From Gammaproteobacteria bacterium (GTDB lineage: Bacteria; Pseudomonadota; Gammaproteobacteria; Enterobacterales; Alteromonadaceae), in contig JAHJZX010000017.1 in NCBI GenBank assembly GCA_018826295.1, positions 86,520 through 150,519 of the forward strand: DNA of 64,000 nt, read 5' to 3'. How positions within the stretch are numbered: position 1 is the first letter of the stretch; each line of letters starts with the position of its first letter. A program made the translations under genes and the position numbers. The notes beneath the pieces were generated by a model, which was not told the origin of the DNA, made no database searches, and saw only the letters and a list, made by a program, of their open reading frames with translations. Of the stretch, positions 26,014-36,529 are shown piece after piece.

Positions 26014-26961
26014 ATGAAATCAGTACTTGATACATCTCAGCTGTTATTACAGCTGCAGCGGATACCTCTGACCCGGTTGCGACAGGCACTTGAGCTGGTG
26101 TTAGTGTTGTGTCTTGGCTGGTTACTGGCAAAAGTAACCTGGCAACTGTTACCAGAGACGCAAACAGGCAGCGGTTTGGTCGTTATAAACCAGCAAGCCG
26201 CTGCAACTGAGCCGGTTGGTGTAAGTTTGGCGGCGTTAGTTGCACCTAAGCTGTTCGGTACTGCCAGTGCACAGACGGTCAAAACCGTTGAGCCGGTGGT
26301 AACAGAAGCGCCGAAAACCTCACTCAATGTGAAGTTAACCGGTGTGGTAGCACTGGCCAGTGATCCTGGCGCAGGTAGTGCTATTATCGAAAGCCGTGGC
26401 AGTGAGGCTACCTATGCTGTGGATGATCAAATTGACGGTACTAATGCCCGGCTGAAACAGGTATTGGCTGACCGGGTTTTAATCCAGCAGGCCGGCCGTT
26501 TTGAAACGCTGATGCTAGATGGTATTGAATACACCAAAATTGCCCAGGCCAATGCAGGTTTGGGCCGCGCTGATGAGCCGGCCTCTGAAATGGATGGCGA
26601 CATGGCACCGGTGCCAGAGCCGATGGAAATGCAGCCGCTGCAAGCGAGTGAGCAGCTGGACGCCCGGCGTGATGAGCTGATTGCTGAACCGATGAAGTTT
26701 TTTGACTATATCCGGGTGTCGCCACAACGCAACAATGGTCAGCTAAGCGGTTACCGGCTGATGCCGGGTAAAGATCCTAGTTTATTCGCCCAGCTTGGTT
26801 TGCAGCCCAACGATCTGGCGATAGAAATAAACGGCATCGCCTTAAACGATATGCAACAGGCAATGAACGTGATTAATGAATTGCGTGATGCCAAAGAAGC
26901 GGCAATTAAAATAGAACGGGATGGTGAGATCAGAGATATTCTGGTTTCGTTGTCACAATAA
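26014..26961 (+). CDS. gspC: Type II secretion protein GspC
   Basis: GspC links the inner-membrane platform to the outer-membrane secretin and helps select substrates. The 315-residue protein has a short cytoplasmic N-terminus, one transmembrane helix (about 25-47), the periplasmic HR domain (about 60-175, with VAPKLFGT and KLTGVVA), a linker rich in Glu, Met and Pro (about 195-225), and a C-terminal PDZ domain (about 230-312, LGLQPNDLAIEINGI). It is the first gene of a 12-gene operon and has a weak ribosome-binding site. Confidence 0.94.
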   Translation: MKSVLDTSQLLLQLQRIPLTRLRQALELVLVLCLGWLLAKVTWQLLPETQTGSGLVVINQQAAATEPVGVSLAALVAPKLFGTASAQTVKTVEPVVTEAPKTSLNVKLTGVVALASDPGAGSAIIESRGSEATYAVDDQIDGTNARLKQVLADRVLIQQAGRFETLMLDGIEYTKIAQANAGLGRADEPASEMDGDMAPVPEPMEMQPLQASEQLDARRDELIAEPMKFFDYIRVSPQRNNGQLSGYRLMPGKDPSLFAQLGLQPNDLAIEINGIALNDMQQAMNVINELRDAKEAAIKIERDGEIRDILVSLSQ

Positions 26962-26988
26962 TTATTACAACGAATTGGTTATATATTA

Positions 26989-29112
26989 ATGAAATCAGGG
27001 CAAGTTAGTTTATTTTCCCGCCGCTCGCTGGCCAGTTTACTGGTTGCCGCTGCGCTTAGTGTCAGCATTGCTATACCGGCTGCTTCTGTTGCAGCGCAGG
27101 AAGAAGTAATGTACTCGCCAAACTTTAAAGGCACGGATATTAATGAGTTTATTAATATTGTTGGCATGAACCTGCAAAAAACCATCATAGTTGACCCCCA
27201 GGTGCGCGGCCGCATCAATGTGCGTAGCTATGAAATGCTTAACAAGGACCAGTACTACCAGTTTTTCCTTAACGTATTGGAAGTGTACAGCTTTGCCGTG
27301 GTGGAAATGGACAACGGCATTTTAAAAGTAGTGCGCAATAAAGATGCTAAAACCAGCAATATACCGGTAGTCAGCGATGAAAACCCTGGCCAGGGTGACG
27401 AAATGGTGACCCGGGTAGTGCAGGTACGCAATGTGTCGGTACGCGAGCTGTCGCCGTTGCTGCGCCAGTTTAGCAACCAGGCCGGTGGCGGCCATGTGGT
27501 GCATTATGACCAGTCAAACGTAATTATGATGACCGGCCCGGCTGCGGTGGTAAACCGGTTGGTTGATATTATTCAACGGGTTGATAAAGCCGGTGATCAG
27601 GAGCTGGAAATTGTTAAGTTGCAATATGCCTCTGCGCCGGAGATTGTGCGTATCCTGGAAAGTATATACAAGACCCAGGGCCGCGCTGAACAACCGGATT
27701 TTCTGATCCCGAAAATTGTTGCTGATGAGCGCACTAACAGTGTTATCGTCAGTGGCGAATTGCAGGCGCGGCAGCGGGCAATCGAATTGGCAAAGCGGCT
27801 TGATTCTGAACTGCAAACCAGCGGCAACACCCGGGTATTTTATCTGAAGTACGCCAAAGCTGAAGAGTTGGTGCCGGTATTAAAGGGCGTCAGTGATTCT
27901 ATCGTGGCTGAAGTGCAGGGCAACACCGCTGCAGCTGGCCAGGCTGCACGTGGTGCCGCCAATCAAGGCCGGGCGATTAGCATTGAAGCGCATGCCGACA
28001 GTAACTCACTGGTAATCACCGCCCAGCCGGATATGATGCGCTCGTTAGAAGAAGTGTTACGCCAGTTAGATATCCGCCGCGCTCAGGTGCTGGTAGAAGC
28101 CATTATTGTGGAAGTATTTGAAGGTGACGGCACTGATCTTGGTGTGCAGTGGCTAAATAAAAATGGCGGCGGTACTAATTTCAGTAATGGCAATACTATT
28201 TCTATTATTGATGCTGCCGGCGCCGCTTTAGCTGCTAGGCCAATTAAGAACCCTCCAAGAGTTGAACAATCGACTATTCCTGGTGTTCCAAGTGTGACCA
28301 TACCAGTACCGGATACCGAAGGTGACTACACGCTAGCAGGCCAGGTCCTTGGTGGGTTAAATGGTGCATTGCTGGGTTTTGTCAGCGGTGATTGGGCTGC
28401 TCTGGTGCAAGCCGTACGCACCAGCACTAACTCTAATGTGTTGGCGACACCGCATATTACCACTATGGATAACCAGGAAGCGTTTTTCCTGGTGGGGCAG
28501 GAAGTACCGGTAATTACCGGTTCGACCACCGGCTCTAACAACACTAACCCGTTCCAGCAGGTTAATCGTCAGGAAGTGGGTATCAAGCTTAAAGTGACGC
28601 CGCAAATTAACGAAGGCGACGCAGTGCAGCTGACGATAGAACAGGAAGTGTCCAGCATCGGTGGCGCCACGGCGGTGGATATCACCATTAATAAGCGCGA
28701 AATTAAAACCACGGTAATGGCCGATGACGGCGCTACTGTCGTGCTGGGTGGCCTTATCGATGAAGACGTGCAGGAAAGCGAGTCTAAGGTGCCGCTGTTG
28801 GGTGACATTCCTATTCTGGGGCATTTATTTAAATCGACCAGTGTCACCAAGCAAAAACGTAATTTGATGGTGTTTATCAAAGCCACTATAGTGCGCGAAG
28901 GCTCGGCTATCTCTGGTATTTCGAAGACCAAATACAACTATATCCGCGCCGAGCAGTTAAAGCGCGAGGAAGAAGGCATCCGCTTAATGCCAAACACCAA
29001 GCAGGTGGTACTGCCAGAATGGGATGATTCCTTAACCCTGCCGCCAACTTTTGATGAATACATCAATCAGCAACCGGTTACCGAGGGCGCGAAATCAGGG
29101 AAGCAGGACTGA
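26989..29112 (+). CDS. gspD: Type II secretion secretin GspD
   Basis: GspD forms the outer-membrane pore of the type II system. The 707-residue product has a signal peptide (about 1-36), the N0 domain (about 38-105, [14 protein letters not shown]), N1-N3 ring domains (about 125-360, including [10 protein letters not shown]) and the secretin core (about 375-640, with VPVITG and [31 protein letters not shown]). The C-terminal tail (about 645-707) could hold a pilotin-binding segment, but no pilotin (GspS) gene is in the window. The stop codon overlaps the gspE start by one base. Confidence 0.97.
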   Translation: MKSGQVSLFSRRSLASLLVAAALSVSIAIPAASVAAQEEVMYSPNFKGTDINEFINIVGMNLQKTIIVDPQVRGRINVRSYEMLNKDQYYQFFLNVLEVYSFAVVEMDNGILKVVRNKDAKTSNIPVVSDENPGQGDEMVTRVVQVRNVSVRELSPLLRQFSNQAGGGHVVHYDQSNVIMMTGPAAVVNRLVDIIQRVDKAGDQELEIVKLQYASAPEIVRILESIYKTQGRAEQPDFLIPKIVADERTNSVIVSGELQARQRAIELAKRLDSELQTSGNTRVFYLKYAKAEELVPVLKGVSDSIVAEVQGNTAAAGQAARGAANQGRAISIEAHADSNSLVITAQPDMMRSLEEVLRQLDIRRAQVLVEAIIVEVFEGDGTDLGVQWLNKNGGGTNFSNGNTISIIDAAGAALAARPIKNPPRVEQSTIPGVPSVTIPVPDTEGDYTLAGQVLGGLNGALLGFVSGDWAALVQAVRTSTNSNVLATPHITTMDNQEAFFLVGQEVPVITGSTTGSNNTNPFQQVNRQEVGIKLKVTPQINEGDAVQLTIEQEVSSIGGATAVDITINKREIKTTVMADDGATVVLGGLIDEDVQESESKVPLLGDIPILGHLFKSTSVTKQKRNLMVFIKATIVREGSAISGISKTKYNYIRAEQLKREEEGIRLMPNTKQVVLPEWDDSLTLPPTFDEYINQQPVTEGAKSGKQD

Positions 29113-30620
29113 TGGACGTGCTGGAAACCGAACAGGTAAAACCGGCCAGCCACCGTATTCGTCTGCCGTTTGGTTTTGCCAAACGCCATGGCGTTTTGTT
29201 GCAGCAACAAGCGCAGGGCTGGCAGTTGTATATTCACGCCGCTACCGCCCCGGCGGCGGTACTGGAAGTGCGGCGGATGCTGGCCGAGCCGTTTCAGATC
29301 AGCCGTTTGTCGGCGGTAGAGTTTGAAGCCCTGCTGGAAGCCAGTTATCAGCGCGACTCCAGTGAAGCGCAGCAGCTGATGGAAGACATTGGTAACGAGG
29401 TAAATTTAGCCTCGCTGGCCGATGATATCCAGGAAAGTGAAGATCTGCTGGAAAATGAAGACGACGCGCCCATTATTAAGCTGATTAACGCCATGCTGGG
29501 CGAAGCCATTAAATTAGGCGCATCAGACATTCATGTTGAAACCTTTGAAAAAGCGTTGATAGTGCGGTTTCGGGTTGATGGCATTTTACGCGAGGTGCTG
29601 CGGCCAAACCGGCGTTTATCCAGTTTGCTGGTATCGCGGATTAAAGTAATGGCCAAGCTGGATATTGCCGAAAAACGTGTACCGCAGGATGGCCGTATTA
29701 GCTTGCGCATTGCCGGCCGTGCTGTTGATGTGCGGGTGTCGACCATGCCGTCAAGTCACGGTGAGCGGGTAGTACTGCGTTTGCTGGACAAAAACAATTC
29801 ACATCTGGATCTGGCTGACTTGGGCATGACGCTGTCGGTGCAACAGGCGTTTTCGCAGCTGATCTTAAAACCACACGGTATTATTCTGGTAACCGGCCCT
29901 ACCGGTTCGGGTAAAAGTACTACCCTGTATGCCGGTTTAACCGAAATAAACACTAGAGATCGCAATATTCTTACCGTCGAAGACCCTATTGAATACGAGC
30001 TGGAAGGCATAGGCCAAACTCAGGTTAATACCAAGGTTAACATGACCTTTGCCCGTGGCCTGCGCGCTATATTACGGCAAGACCCTGATGTGGTAATGGT
30101 GGGCGAAATCCGCGATCTGGAAACGGCACAAATCGCCGTGCAGGCCAGTTTAACCGGCCACTTAGTGTTATCGACACTACATACCAACACCGCCTCTGGT
30201 GCCATCACCCGGCTGGAAGATATGGGCGTTGAAGCCTTTTTGCTGTCATCGAGTTTACTCGGTGTATTGGCACAAAGGCTGGTACGGACACTGTGCCCAC
30301 ATTGTAAAGCGCCGCATGAACCGGATAAAGAAGAGCGTAATTTACTGGGGCTCAGTAAAAAAGATGGAGAGGTGATATACCGGGCGGCTGGCTGCGAACA
30401 CTGCAATCATAGCGGCTATCGCGGACGTACCGGTATCCATGAGCTGCTACTGGTCGATGAGCATATTCGTGAGCTTATCCATAACGGTAAAGGCGAGCAG
30501 GCGATTGAAAAATATGTACGCCAGCATAGCCCCAGTATCCGCGCCGATGGCTTTAGCAAGGTGCTTAAAGGTGAAACCACACTGGAAGAAGTGCTGCGTG
30601 TAACCCGCGAGGATGTGTAA
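29112..30620 (+). CDS. gspE: Type II secretion ATPase GspE
   Basis: GspE is the cytoplasmic ATPase that drives pseudopilus assembly. The 502-residue protein (Vibrio EpsE is about the same) shows Walker A GPTGSGKS near 262-269, the Asp box, Walker [10 protein letters not shown] near 325-333, the His box ([11 protein letters not shown]), and a zinc-binding pair CPHC near 395 and CEHC near 428. The N-terminal domain binds GspL. Its stop overlaps the gspF start. Confidence 0.97.
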   Translation: MDVLETEQVKPASHRIRLPFGFAKRHGVLLQQQAQGWQLYIHAATAPAAVLEVRRMLAEPFQISRLSAVEFEALLEASYQRDSSEAQQLMEDIGNEVNLASLADDIQESEDLLENEDDAPIIKLINAMLGEAIKLGASDIHVETFEKALIVRFRVDGILREVLRPNRRLSSLLVSRIKVMAKLDIAEKRVPQDGRISLRIAGRAVDVRVSTMPSSHGERVVLRLLDKNNSHLDLADLGMTLSVQQAFSQLILKPHGIILVTGPTGSGKSTTLYAGLTEINTRDRNILTVEDPIEYELEGIGQTQVNTKVNMTFARGLRAILRQDPDVVMVGEIRDLETAQIAVQASLTGHLVLSTLHTNTASGAITRLEDMGVEAFLLSSSLLGVLAQRLVRTLCPHCKAPHEPDKEERNLLGLSKKDGEVIYRAAGCEHCNHSGYRGRTGIHELLLVDEHIRELIHNGKGEQAIEKYVRQHSPSIRADGFSKVLKGETTLEEVLRVTREDV

Positions 30621-31840
30621 TGGCAGCCTTTGAATACCAGGCGCTGGATGCGCGCGGTAAAACCACTAAAGGCGTACTTGAAGCCGACAATGCCCGCCAT
30701 GCCCGAAGCCTGCTGCGTGAACAAAAGCTGGCGCCGGTAAGTGTTACGCTAGCCTCACAGCAGGAAAAATTGCTGGCCAGCGGCAAACAGTGGTTTAAAC
30801 GTAAAATTCCAGCTTCCGAGTTGGCTTTGCTAACCCGGCAGTTAGCTACTTTGGTTGAAGCTGCCCTGCCAATTGAAGGTGCCTTGCTGGCCGTGGCGGA
30901 GCAGTGTGATAAGCCGCGGCTGAAAAACATGATGATGACAGTGCGCTCCAAGGTAGTGGAAGGCTACAGCCTGGCTGAAGGCCTGGCGGAATTCCCGCAT
31001 GTGTTTGATCATCTGTTTCGTTCTATGGTGGCGGCCGGGGAAAAATCTGGTCATTTGGATCAGGTTCTAAACCGTCTGGCCGATTACACCGAGCAACGCC
31101 AGCATATGCGCAATCAAATTCTGATGGCGTCGATTTATCCGGTGGTAATGGTCGTCGTGGCGCTGGCAATCATCGGCATTTTGCTGTCGTTTGTGGTGCC
31201 GAAGATTACCGAGCAATTTGAATATATGGGCCAGCAACTACCGGCCTTAACCCGCTTTATGATTGGTGCCAGTGAATTTGTGCAAAGCTACGGCATATGG
31301 TTGGTGCTGGCGATAGTATTAGCGATATCGCTGTGGCAACGTCTACTGAAAAAGCCGGCGGTAAGGCTTAATTATGACCGGCGTTTGCTGCGCTTCGGCA
31401 TTATAGGCCGTATAGTGTCCAGTATTAATACCGCCCGCTTTGCCCGTACTCTAAGTATCCTGAATGCCAGTGGTGTGCCGCTGCTGGAAGCGATGCGTAT
31501 CAGCGCAGATGTTTTGTCTAACAGCCATATGAAAAACAGCGTGGCAGAGGCCGCAGCACGGGTGCGTGAAGGTACTTCACTGCGCACAGCGCTGGAGCAA
31601 ACCAAGCTTTTTCCGCCCATGATGCTGCATATGATCGCCAGCGGCGAAAAGAGTGGCCAGCTAGATGGCATGTTGGAGCGCGCGGCCAATACGCTGGACC
31701 GTGAATTTGAAATGACAATGACAGTATCACTGGAAATTTTTAAACCGGTGATCGTGATTATTTTAGCCATAGTGGTGTTTCTGATTGTGTTGTCAATTTT
31801 GCTGCCAATCCTGGAACTGAACAATATGATAGGACGTTAA
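30620..31840 (+). CDS. gspF: Type II secretion inner-membrane protein GspF
   Basis: GspF is the polytopic platform protein contacting GspE and GspL. The 406-residue protein has two repeated GspF domains (about 70-195 and 270-395), each beginning with the FARTLSIL/LTRQLATL-like helix and holding GEKSGHLD or GEKSGQLDG. Three transmembrane helices are seen near 170-192, 220-240 and 375-398. Length and order are normal. Confidence 0.96.
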   Translation: MAAFEYQALDARGKTTKGVLEADNARHARSLLREQKLAPVSVTLASQQEKLLASGKQWFKRKIPASELALLTRQLATLVEAALPIEGALLAVAEQCDKPRLKNMMMTVRSKVVEGYSLAEGLAEFPHVFDHLFRSMVAAGEKSGHLDQVLNRLADYTEQRQHMRNQILMASIYPVVMVVVALAIIGILLSFVVPKITEQFEYMGQQLPALTRFMIGASEFVQSYGIWLVLAIVLAISLWQRLLKKPAVRLNYDRRLLRFGIIGRIVSSINTARFARTLSILNASGVPLLEAMRISADVLSNSHMKNSVAEAAARVREGTSLRTALEQTKLFPPMMLHMIASGEKSGQLDGMLERAANTLDREFEMTMTVSLEIFKPVIVIILAIVVFLIVLSILLPILELNNMIGR

Positions 31841-31841
31841 G

Positions 31842-32273
31842 ATGAAAAAAAGTGCCGGTTTTACCCTGTTAGAAGTGATGGTGGTGATTGTGATCCTGGG
31901 CATTATTGCCAGTATGGTAGTGCCGAATTTGCTGGAAAACAAAGAGGCTGCCGATCAGCAAAAAGCCATGGTGGATATTCAGCAGCTGGAAGCAGCGCTG
32001 GATATGTATAAGCTGCGTAACGGCTTTTATCCGGTTACCGAGCAGGGCTTGCAAGCTTTGGTGGTAGCGCCGACGTCACAGCCCACGCCGCGGGTGTTTC
32101 CGGACGGTGGTTTTATTAAGCGTTTGCCCAAAGATCCCTGGGGTGAAGATTACATTCTGGTAAGCCCGGGGCAACTGGGCAAGATAGACTTGTTCACCAA
32201 GGGGCCAGACCGCACAGCCGGTACCGAAGACGATATCGGCAACTGGGCCGAGAATGACGAGAGCAACCGTTAA
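31842..32273 (+). CDS. gspG: Major pseudopilin GspG
   Basis: GspG builds the periplasmic pseudopilus that pushes substrates through GspD. The 143-residue precursor has a short leader cut after glycine in KKSAG-FTLLEVMVV, with glutamate at +5, then a hydrophobic helix. The C-terminal region contains the calcium-site type sequence DPWGEDYILVSPGQLGKIDLF. It begins one base after gspF. The prepilin peptidase (GspO/PilD) needed for processing is not in the window. Confidence 0.96.
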   Translation: MKKSAGFTLLEVMVVIVILGIIASMVVPNLLENKEAADQQKAMVDIQQLEAALDMYKLRNGFYPVTEQGLQALVVAPTSQPTPRVFPDGGFIKRLPKDPWGEDYILVSPGQLGKIDLFTKGPDRTAGTEDDIGNWAENDESNR

Positions 32274-32278
32274 GGCTG

Positions 32279-32872
32279 ATGATGCGCCTCCGCCCTGCTG
32301 TCATCGCTGGTTTTACCCTGCTGGAGTTAATGCTGGTGATCCTGCTTATCGGCTTGCTGGCAACTATGGTTACACTGAATTTCAGTGGTGAGTCACGCCA
32401 TGAAAAGCTCAGTAAAGAAGCCGAGCGCTTTCAGCAAATTACCCAGTATGTTGCTGAAACTGCGCTGTTAAAACAGCAGGAGTGGGGTTTATACGTGCTA
32501 ACTGATCGTTACGGCTTTTTGTATTACGACTACGACAGCGCGAAATGGCTGGCCGCCGAAGAACCTGAAGGTTTGCGCGAACACAAGCTGCCACAGGATA
32601 TCAGTATGACTCTGGAATTGGATGGTCTGGAAGCTGCTGAAGATAACCTGTTATCACAACTTGACTGGCAGCTGGATGAAGAACAGCAAGACGCTGAGGA
32701 GCCGCAGGATATACCGGTATTGCCGCAGGTGTTTATCTTGTCATCGGGGGAAATTAGTCCGTTTAAACTGCTGTTTGCTGAACAGTCAGAGCTGCAGCCT
32801 CTGTACAGTGCGGTCAGTACAGACTTTAGCATACCGCTGAAGCGCAGTGATGTGTCGGCAGAACAACCATGA
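32279..32872 (+). CDS. gspH: Minor pseudopilin GspH
   Basis: A 197-residue minor pseudopilin. The prepilin cleavage site is VIAG-FTLLELMLV, with glutamate at +5, followed by the hydrophobic helix LGLLATMVTLNFS. The globular domain is acidic, with a stretch of Glu/Gln/Asp near 130-150 (DEEQQDAEEPQD). The first codons read ATG ATG, so the start may shift by one. Its stop overlaps gspI by four bases. Confidence 0.92.
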   Translation: MMRLRPAVIAGFTLLELMLVILLIGLLATMVTLNFSGESRHEKLSKEAERFQQITQYVAETALLKQQEWGLYVLTDRYGFLYYDYDSAKWLAAEEPEGLREHKLPQDISMTLELDGLEAAEDNLLSQLDWQLDEEQQDAEEPQDIPVLPQVFILSSGEISPFKLLFAEQSELQPLYSAVSTDFSIPLKRSDVSAEQP

Positions 32873-33237
32873 AAAGCCGCGGTTTTACCTTGCTGGAATT
32901 ATTGGTGGCGATGGCGATTTTCGCTACTGCCGGTGTCGCTATTATGCAGGTGAGCTCGGCGCATGTGCGTAATCTGACACAAATCGACGAGCTGACGATG
33001 GCACGTTATATTGCCGACAATCAGATGCAATTGGCTATGCTGGATCAAGAGTGGCCCGGCAAAGACAAACAGCAAGGTGAAGTGGAAATGGCTAACCGTA
33101 AATGGTTGTGGCAGCAGCTGCGAACTAAGGTGCCTGATGAAGACTTAAGGCTGGTGCAAATTAGCATAAGCCTGGCTGATGCACCGCAGCAGGTGATATT
33201 TGAATTAAGCAGCTACAAGGGGAAACCCGGTGCTTAA
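32869..33237 (+). CDS. gspI: Minor pseudopilin GspI
   Basis: A 122-residue minor pseudopilin that helps form the tip complex with GspJ and GspK. The short leader MKSRG is followed by FTLLELLVAMAIFA with glutamate at +5. The globular part holds NRKWLWQQLRTKVPDEDLRLV, typical of GspI. It is translationally coupled to gspH (ATGA overlap). Confidence 0.93.
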   Translation: MKSRGFTLLELLVAMAIFATAGVAIMQVSSAHVRNLTQIDELTMARYIADNQMQLAMLDQEWPGKDKQQGEVEMANRKWLWQQLRTKVPDEDLRLVQISISLADAPQQVIFELSSYKGKPGA

Positions 33238-33877
33238 TATCGCTACTGCGCGCAACTGTCGCGGTTTTACCTTTATTGAAATGTTGCTGGCAGCGGCTAT
33301 TTTTGCGCTGGTGGGCCTGGCGTCAGTAGCGGTGCTGCAAACGGTAAGCCGCACCGATGAGTTATCGCGTGACAGCAGTGAACGGTTAACCCAGTTGCAG
33401 CATAGTATGCTGATGCTGGAGCGCGACTTTATGCAAATTAGTGTGCGCCATGTCCGGCTTGATGGTGAAGCGGCACAAAAGAATCGCCTGTTTGGTGAGA
33501 AGTTTTTGCTTGATAGCGAAGACCATGGTGTCAGCTTTACCCGGCAAGGCTGGCGCAACCCGGGCATGATATTGCCACGCAGCGAAATTCAAACCGTGGC
33601 TTACCGCTTGCAGGATGGCACCTTACAGCGTTTGTTTACGCTGTATCCGGACGCGGTTACCGGCACTGAACCGAAAGTACAATTGTTACTTAGTGGCCTG
33701 AGCGGATTTGAGCTGCATTACCTGCAGGGCGAAGAATGGCTGGAACGCTGGCAGGATGCCAATTTTCCTGCGGCAGTGCGGATAACCCTGACTGACGAAC
33801 ATTTAGGTAAGATGGAACGCATCTTGATGTTACCCGACGCTAATGTTGCGGCGGCAGCAATCGGGGGGCGTAACTAA
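33230..33877 (+). CDS. gspJ: Minor pseudopilin GspJ
   Basis: A 215-residue tip pseudopilin. The cleavage site is NCRG-FTFIEMLLAA with glutamate at +5. The globular domain begins with LMLERDFMQISVRHVR and includes WRNPGMILPRSEIQTVAYRL, both typical of GspJ. The start is GTG at 33230, eight bases inside gspI; no better start exists before the prepilin motif. The gene ends overlapping gspK. Confidence 0.93.
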   Translation: MLNIATARNCRGFTFIEMLLAAAIFALVGLASVAVLQTVSRTDELSRDSSERLTQLQHSMLMLERDFMQISVRHVRLDGEAAQKNRLFGEKFLLDSEDHGVSFTRQGWRNPGMILPRSEIQTVAYRLQDGTLQRLFTLYPDAVTGTEPKVQLLLSGLSGFELHYLQGEEWLERWQDANFPAAVRITLTDEHLGKMERILMLPDANVAAAAIGGRN

Positions 33878-34866
33878 TGACTAACCCAGGCGCGCAGCGC
33901 GGTGTGGCGCTGGTAGCAGTATTGATGATTATCGCCATAGTTGTTGTGATAGCCGTCGATATGACAGGCCGTTTACAGCTGCAGTTACAGCGCCAGCAAA
34001 ACCTGCAACAGCAGCAACAGGCATTTTGGTATGCCATGGCGGGTGAGCAGTTTAGCCGGGTGTTGCTGGCACGCACCCTGGCCGGTGAAGACACCGTTAA
34101 CCTGTCACAGGACTGGGCGCAACAAGGGGCCAGCTTCCCGGTGGATAACGGTGACATTGCCGGCGAAATTACCGATTTACGCAGTTGTTTTAACTTAAAC
34201 GCATTACAGAATGTGGTACCGCAAAGCGGCGGCAGAATTGAACAAACCGCCGCGCAAAAAGCCTTTACCCGTCTGTTAGAGTTAACCGGGATTGAGCTAT
34301 CCTTGCCGGCCGAGTATCTAAGCGCCCGGTTAGCTGACTGGCTGGACGAAGACAGTTTGCTCAGTACAGCCGGGAGTGCCGAGGATGATGATTATGCAGC
34401 GCTGCGATTTCCGTATTACAGTGCCAATACACAAATGGCCAGCGTGTCTGAGCTCAGGGTGATACTGGATGTGACACCGGCAGATTATCAGGCCTTGCTG
34501 CCTTATGTTTGTGTGGTACCGGAAGACAACCGCTTGCTGTTAAACGTGAATACGCTGACTGCTGATAATGCAGTATTACTGGCAGCATTGATCCCGGAGC
34601 TTACTGAACAAGCAGCCGGCGAGATAATTGCCGATCGGCCGGAGCAGGGCTTTGCCAGCTTAGACGAGGTATTTGCCAGCACCCAGCTAAGCGCAATAAC
34701 AGTACCGGATGAAGCAAAAACGATGCTTACGGTGAAATCAGACAGTTTCCAGCTGGTTGCCACGGCAGGCTATCTGGACAGCGGTTTTATATTAACCTCA
34801 GTACTGAAAATAAATGAGAATAATCAAGTCAGGGTATTGGCCCGGCGATTTGGAGGCCAGGGGTGA
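33877..34866 (+). CDS. gspK: Minor pseudopilin GspK
   Basis: The largest minor pseudopilin (329 residues), which caps the tip complex. Its leader ends QRG, followed by VALVAVLMIIAIVVVIA; it lacks the +5 glutamate, as is normal for GspK. The globular domain contains TDLRSCFNLNAL and RLADWLDEDSLL, and repeated helix-hairpin-helix-like segments near 215-270 (LNVNTLTADNAVLLAALIP). It starts on the gspJ stop. Confidence 0.94.
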   Translation: MTNPGAQRGVALVAVLMIIAIVVVIAVDMTGRLQLQLQRQQNLQQQQQAFWYAMAGEQFSRVLLARTLAGEDTVNLSQDWAQQGASFPVDNGDIAGEITDLRSCFNLNALQNVVPQSGGRIEQTAAQKAFTRLLELTGIELSLPAEYLSARLADWLDEDSLLSTAGSAEDDDYAALRFPYYSANTQMASVSELRVILDVTPADYQALLPYVCVVPEDNRLLLNVNTLTADNAVLLAALIPELTEQAAGEIIADRPEQGFASLDEVFASTQLSAITVPDEAKTMLTVKSDSFQLVATAGYLDSGFILTSVLKINENNQVRVLARRFGGQG

Positions 34867-36047
34867 GTGAACAGTTAGTTATCCGCTTAGGCAGTGTGCC
34901 GCAGCAAAGTATTAGCTGGCTGGTATGGTCGGCGCAGCAAGAAGTTATCGCCAGCGGTGAGTTAGCCAGCGCTGATGAGTTACCACAGCTGGCGCAGCGG
35001 CTAGGCCAGCGCCCGGTTATTGCCCTGGTGCCGGCGTCAGACGTGCAGTTAAAGCTGGTGGCTTTGCCAGCCAAGCCAAGCCGGCAGTTAATGCAGGCTT
35101 TGCCTTACATGCTGGAAGAAGAGCAGGCAGAAGATATTGAACAGTTGTTTTTAGCCAGCGGTGCCACTGAGCAACATGACGGCCAGTATAGCCAACAGGT
35201 GGCTATTTGCCGGCGCGATAAACTGGAGCAATGGCTTAGCTGGTTACAGCAAGCCGGTTTCAGTGTCAGCCGCATGGTGCCTGATGCACTGCTGCTGCCC
35301 GAGCAACAGCTGCCGGCCTGTATTCAGTTACATGAACAATGGTTACTAAAACAAAGCCGCTGGCAGGTAGCGGCGGTAGATTTAAGCTGGTGGGCCGACT
35401 ATTTGCAACTGGCGGCTTTGCCGGTTCTGCACAGTTACAGCCCCTGGCCGGCGGAAGTCAGCCAACCTCATCAGTTGGCCGAGCCGGAGTTGCCTCTGGC
35501 ATTGCTGGCCAGTCAGTTGCATAGCAACAGCTTTAACCTGTTACAGGCTGAATACAAACCAAAACGGCAACGCACAGGCAAGTTTGATAAATGGCGCAGT
35601 AGCGCGCTGCTGTTATCCGCCACTCTGTTGGTGTATTTAGTGTCGCTGAGTCTGCACAACTGGCAGCTGCAACGTGACGCCCAGGCCATACAGCAGCAAA
35701 CACAAGCCTTGTACCAACAGATGTTTCCTGGCGAGCGGATAGTAAATCTTAATCTGCAGTTGCAACAAAAGCTGACGGCAACTTCTGGCTCTGCCGAGCA
35801 GAGCTTTTTAGTTTTACTGCATAGTTTGCAGCAGCAACTGGCATTGGTAACCGATATTAAGCTGGAAAATTTACGCTTCGATGGTAAACGCAACGAGCTA
35901 CGCTTTCAGGCGAGCGGAGAGGGGTTTCAGAGCTTTGAAAAACTTAAAGCCGCACTGGAACAAGCTGGCTTTAGCGTTGAGCTGGGAGCGCTGAGTAATG
36001 ACGGCGGCAAAGTACAGGGTAGCGTGGCGATGCGGGGTCGGGCATGA
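34863..36047 (+). CDS. gspL: Type II secretion protein GspL
   Basis: GspL is a bitopic inner-membrane protein that recruits GspE. The 394-residue product has a cytoplasmic actin-like domain (about 1-235, with LPYMLEEEQAEDIEQL), one transmembrane helix (about 245-265, SALLLSATLLVYLVSLSL) and a periplasmic ferredoxin-like domain (about 310-394). The start is GTG at 34863, overlapping the gspK stop by four bases. Confidence 0.93.
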   Translation: MSEQLVIRLGSVPQQSISWLVWSAQQEVIASGELASADELPQLAQRLGQRPVIALVPASDVQLKLVALPAKPSRQLMQALPYMLEEEQAEDIEQLFLASGATEQHDGQYSQQVAICRRDKLEQWLSWLQQAGFSVSRMVPDALLLPEQQLPACIQLHEQWLLKQSRWQVAAVDLSWWADYLQLAALPVLHSYSPWPAEVSQPHQLAEPELPLALLASQLHSNSFNLLQAEYKPKRQRTGKFDKWRSSALLLSATLLVYLVSLSLHNWQLQRDAQAIQQQTQALYQQMFPGERIVNLNLQLQQKLTATSGSAEQSFLVLLHSLQQQLALVTDIKLENLRFDGKRNELRFQASGEGFQSFEKLKAALEQAGFSVELGALSNDGGKVQGSVAMRGRA

Positions 36048-36520
36048 AGCAACTGCAACAACAAATAGTCACCTGGTGGTTGGGTTTACAACAACGTGAA
36101 CAGCGGCTGGTCGGCGCGGCTGCGCTGGTGTTGCTGATAGGGGCGTTTTACTGGTTGTTATGGCAACCGCTACATCAGAGCCGGGAGCAACAACAGCAAC
36201 GACTGGTCGCAGCAGAACGTCAGCTACAGCAATTGCAACGTCTGGCACCACAGCTAAACGCATCGGCTAAGGTTAGCCGCAGCGATGGCAGTGTGGCCCA
36301 AATTATCAGTAACAGTGCCCGCAGCAGCGCTATCAAGGTAAGCCGGATGCAACCACAGAACAATCAGTTAACCCTGGTACTGGAAGATGTCAGTTTTGAT
36401 GCCTTGCTAACCTGGTTGCATGCGTTGCAATACCAGCACGGTGTTAAGTTGGTTAATTTAGATCTGGCCACTGCCGACGCCCCTGGTCTGGTGCGGGTGC
36501 GCCGCATGGTAGTGGAGTAA
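36044..36520 (+). CDS. gspM: Type II secretion protein GspM
   Basis: GspM stabilises GspL. The 158-residue protein has one transmembrane helix (about 22-42, LVGAAALVLLIGAFYWLLW), a coiled stretch rich in Gln and Arg, and a periplasmic ferredoxin-like domain ending with VRVRRMVVE. Its ATG overlaps the gspL stop (ATGA). Confidence 0.92.
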   Translation: MKQLQQQIVTWWLGLQQREQRLVGAAALVLLIGAFYWLLWQPLHQSREQQQQRLVAAERQLQQLQRLAPQLNASAKVSRSDGSVAQIISNSARSSAIKVSRMQPQNNQLTLVLEDVSFDALLTWLHALQYQHGVKLVNLDLATADAPGLVRVRRMVVE

Positions 36521-36529
36521 GCAGGCAGT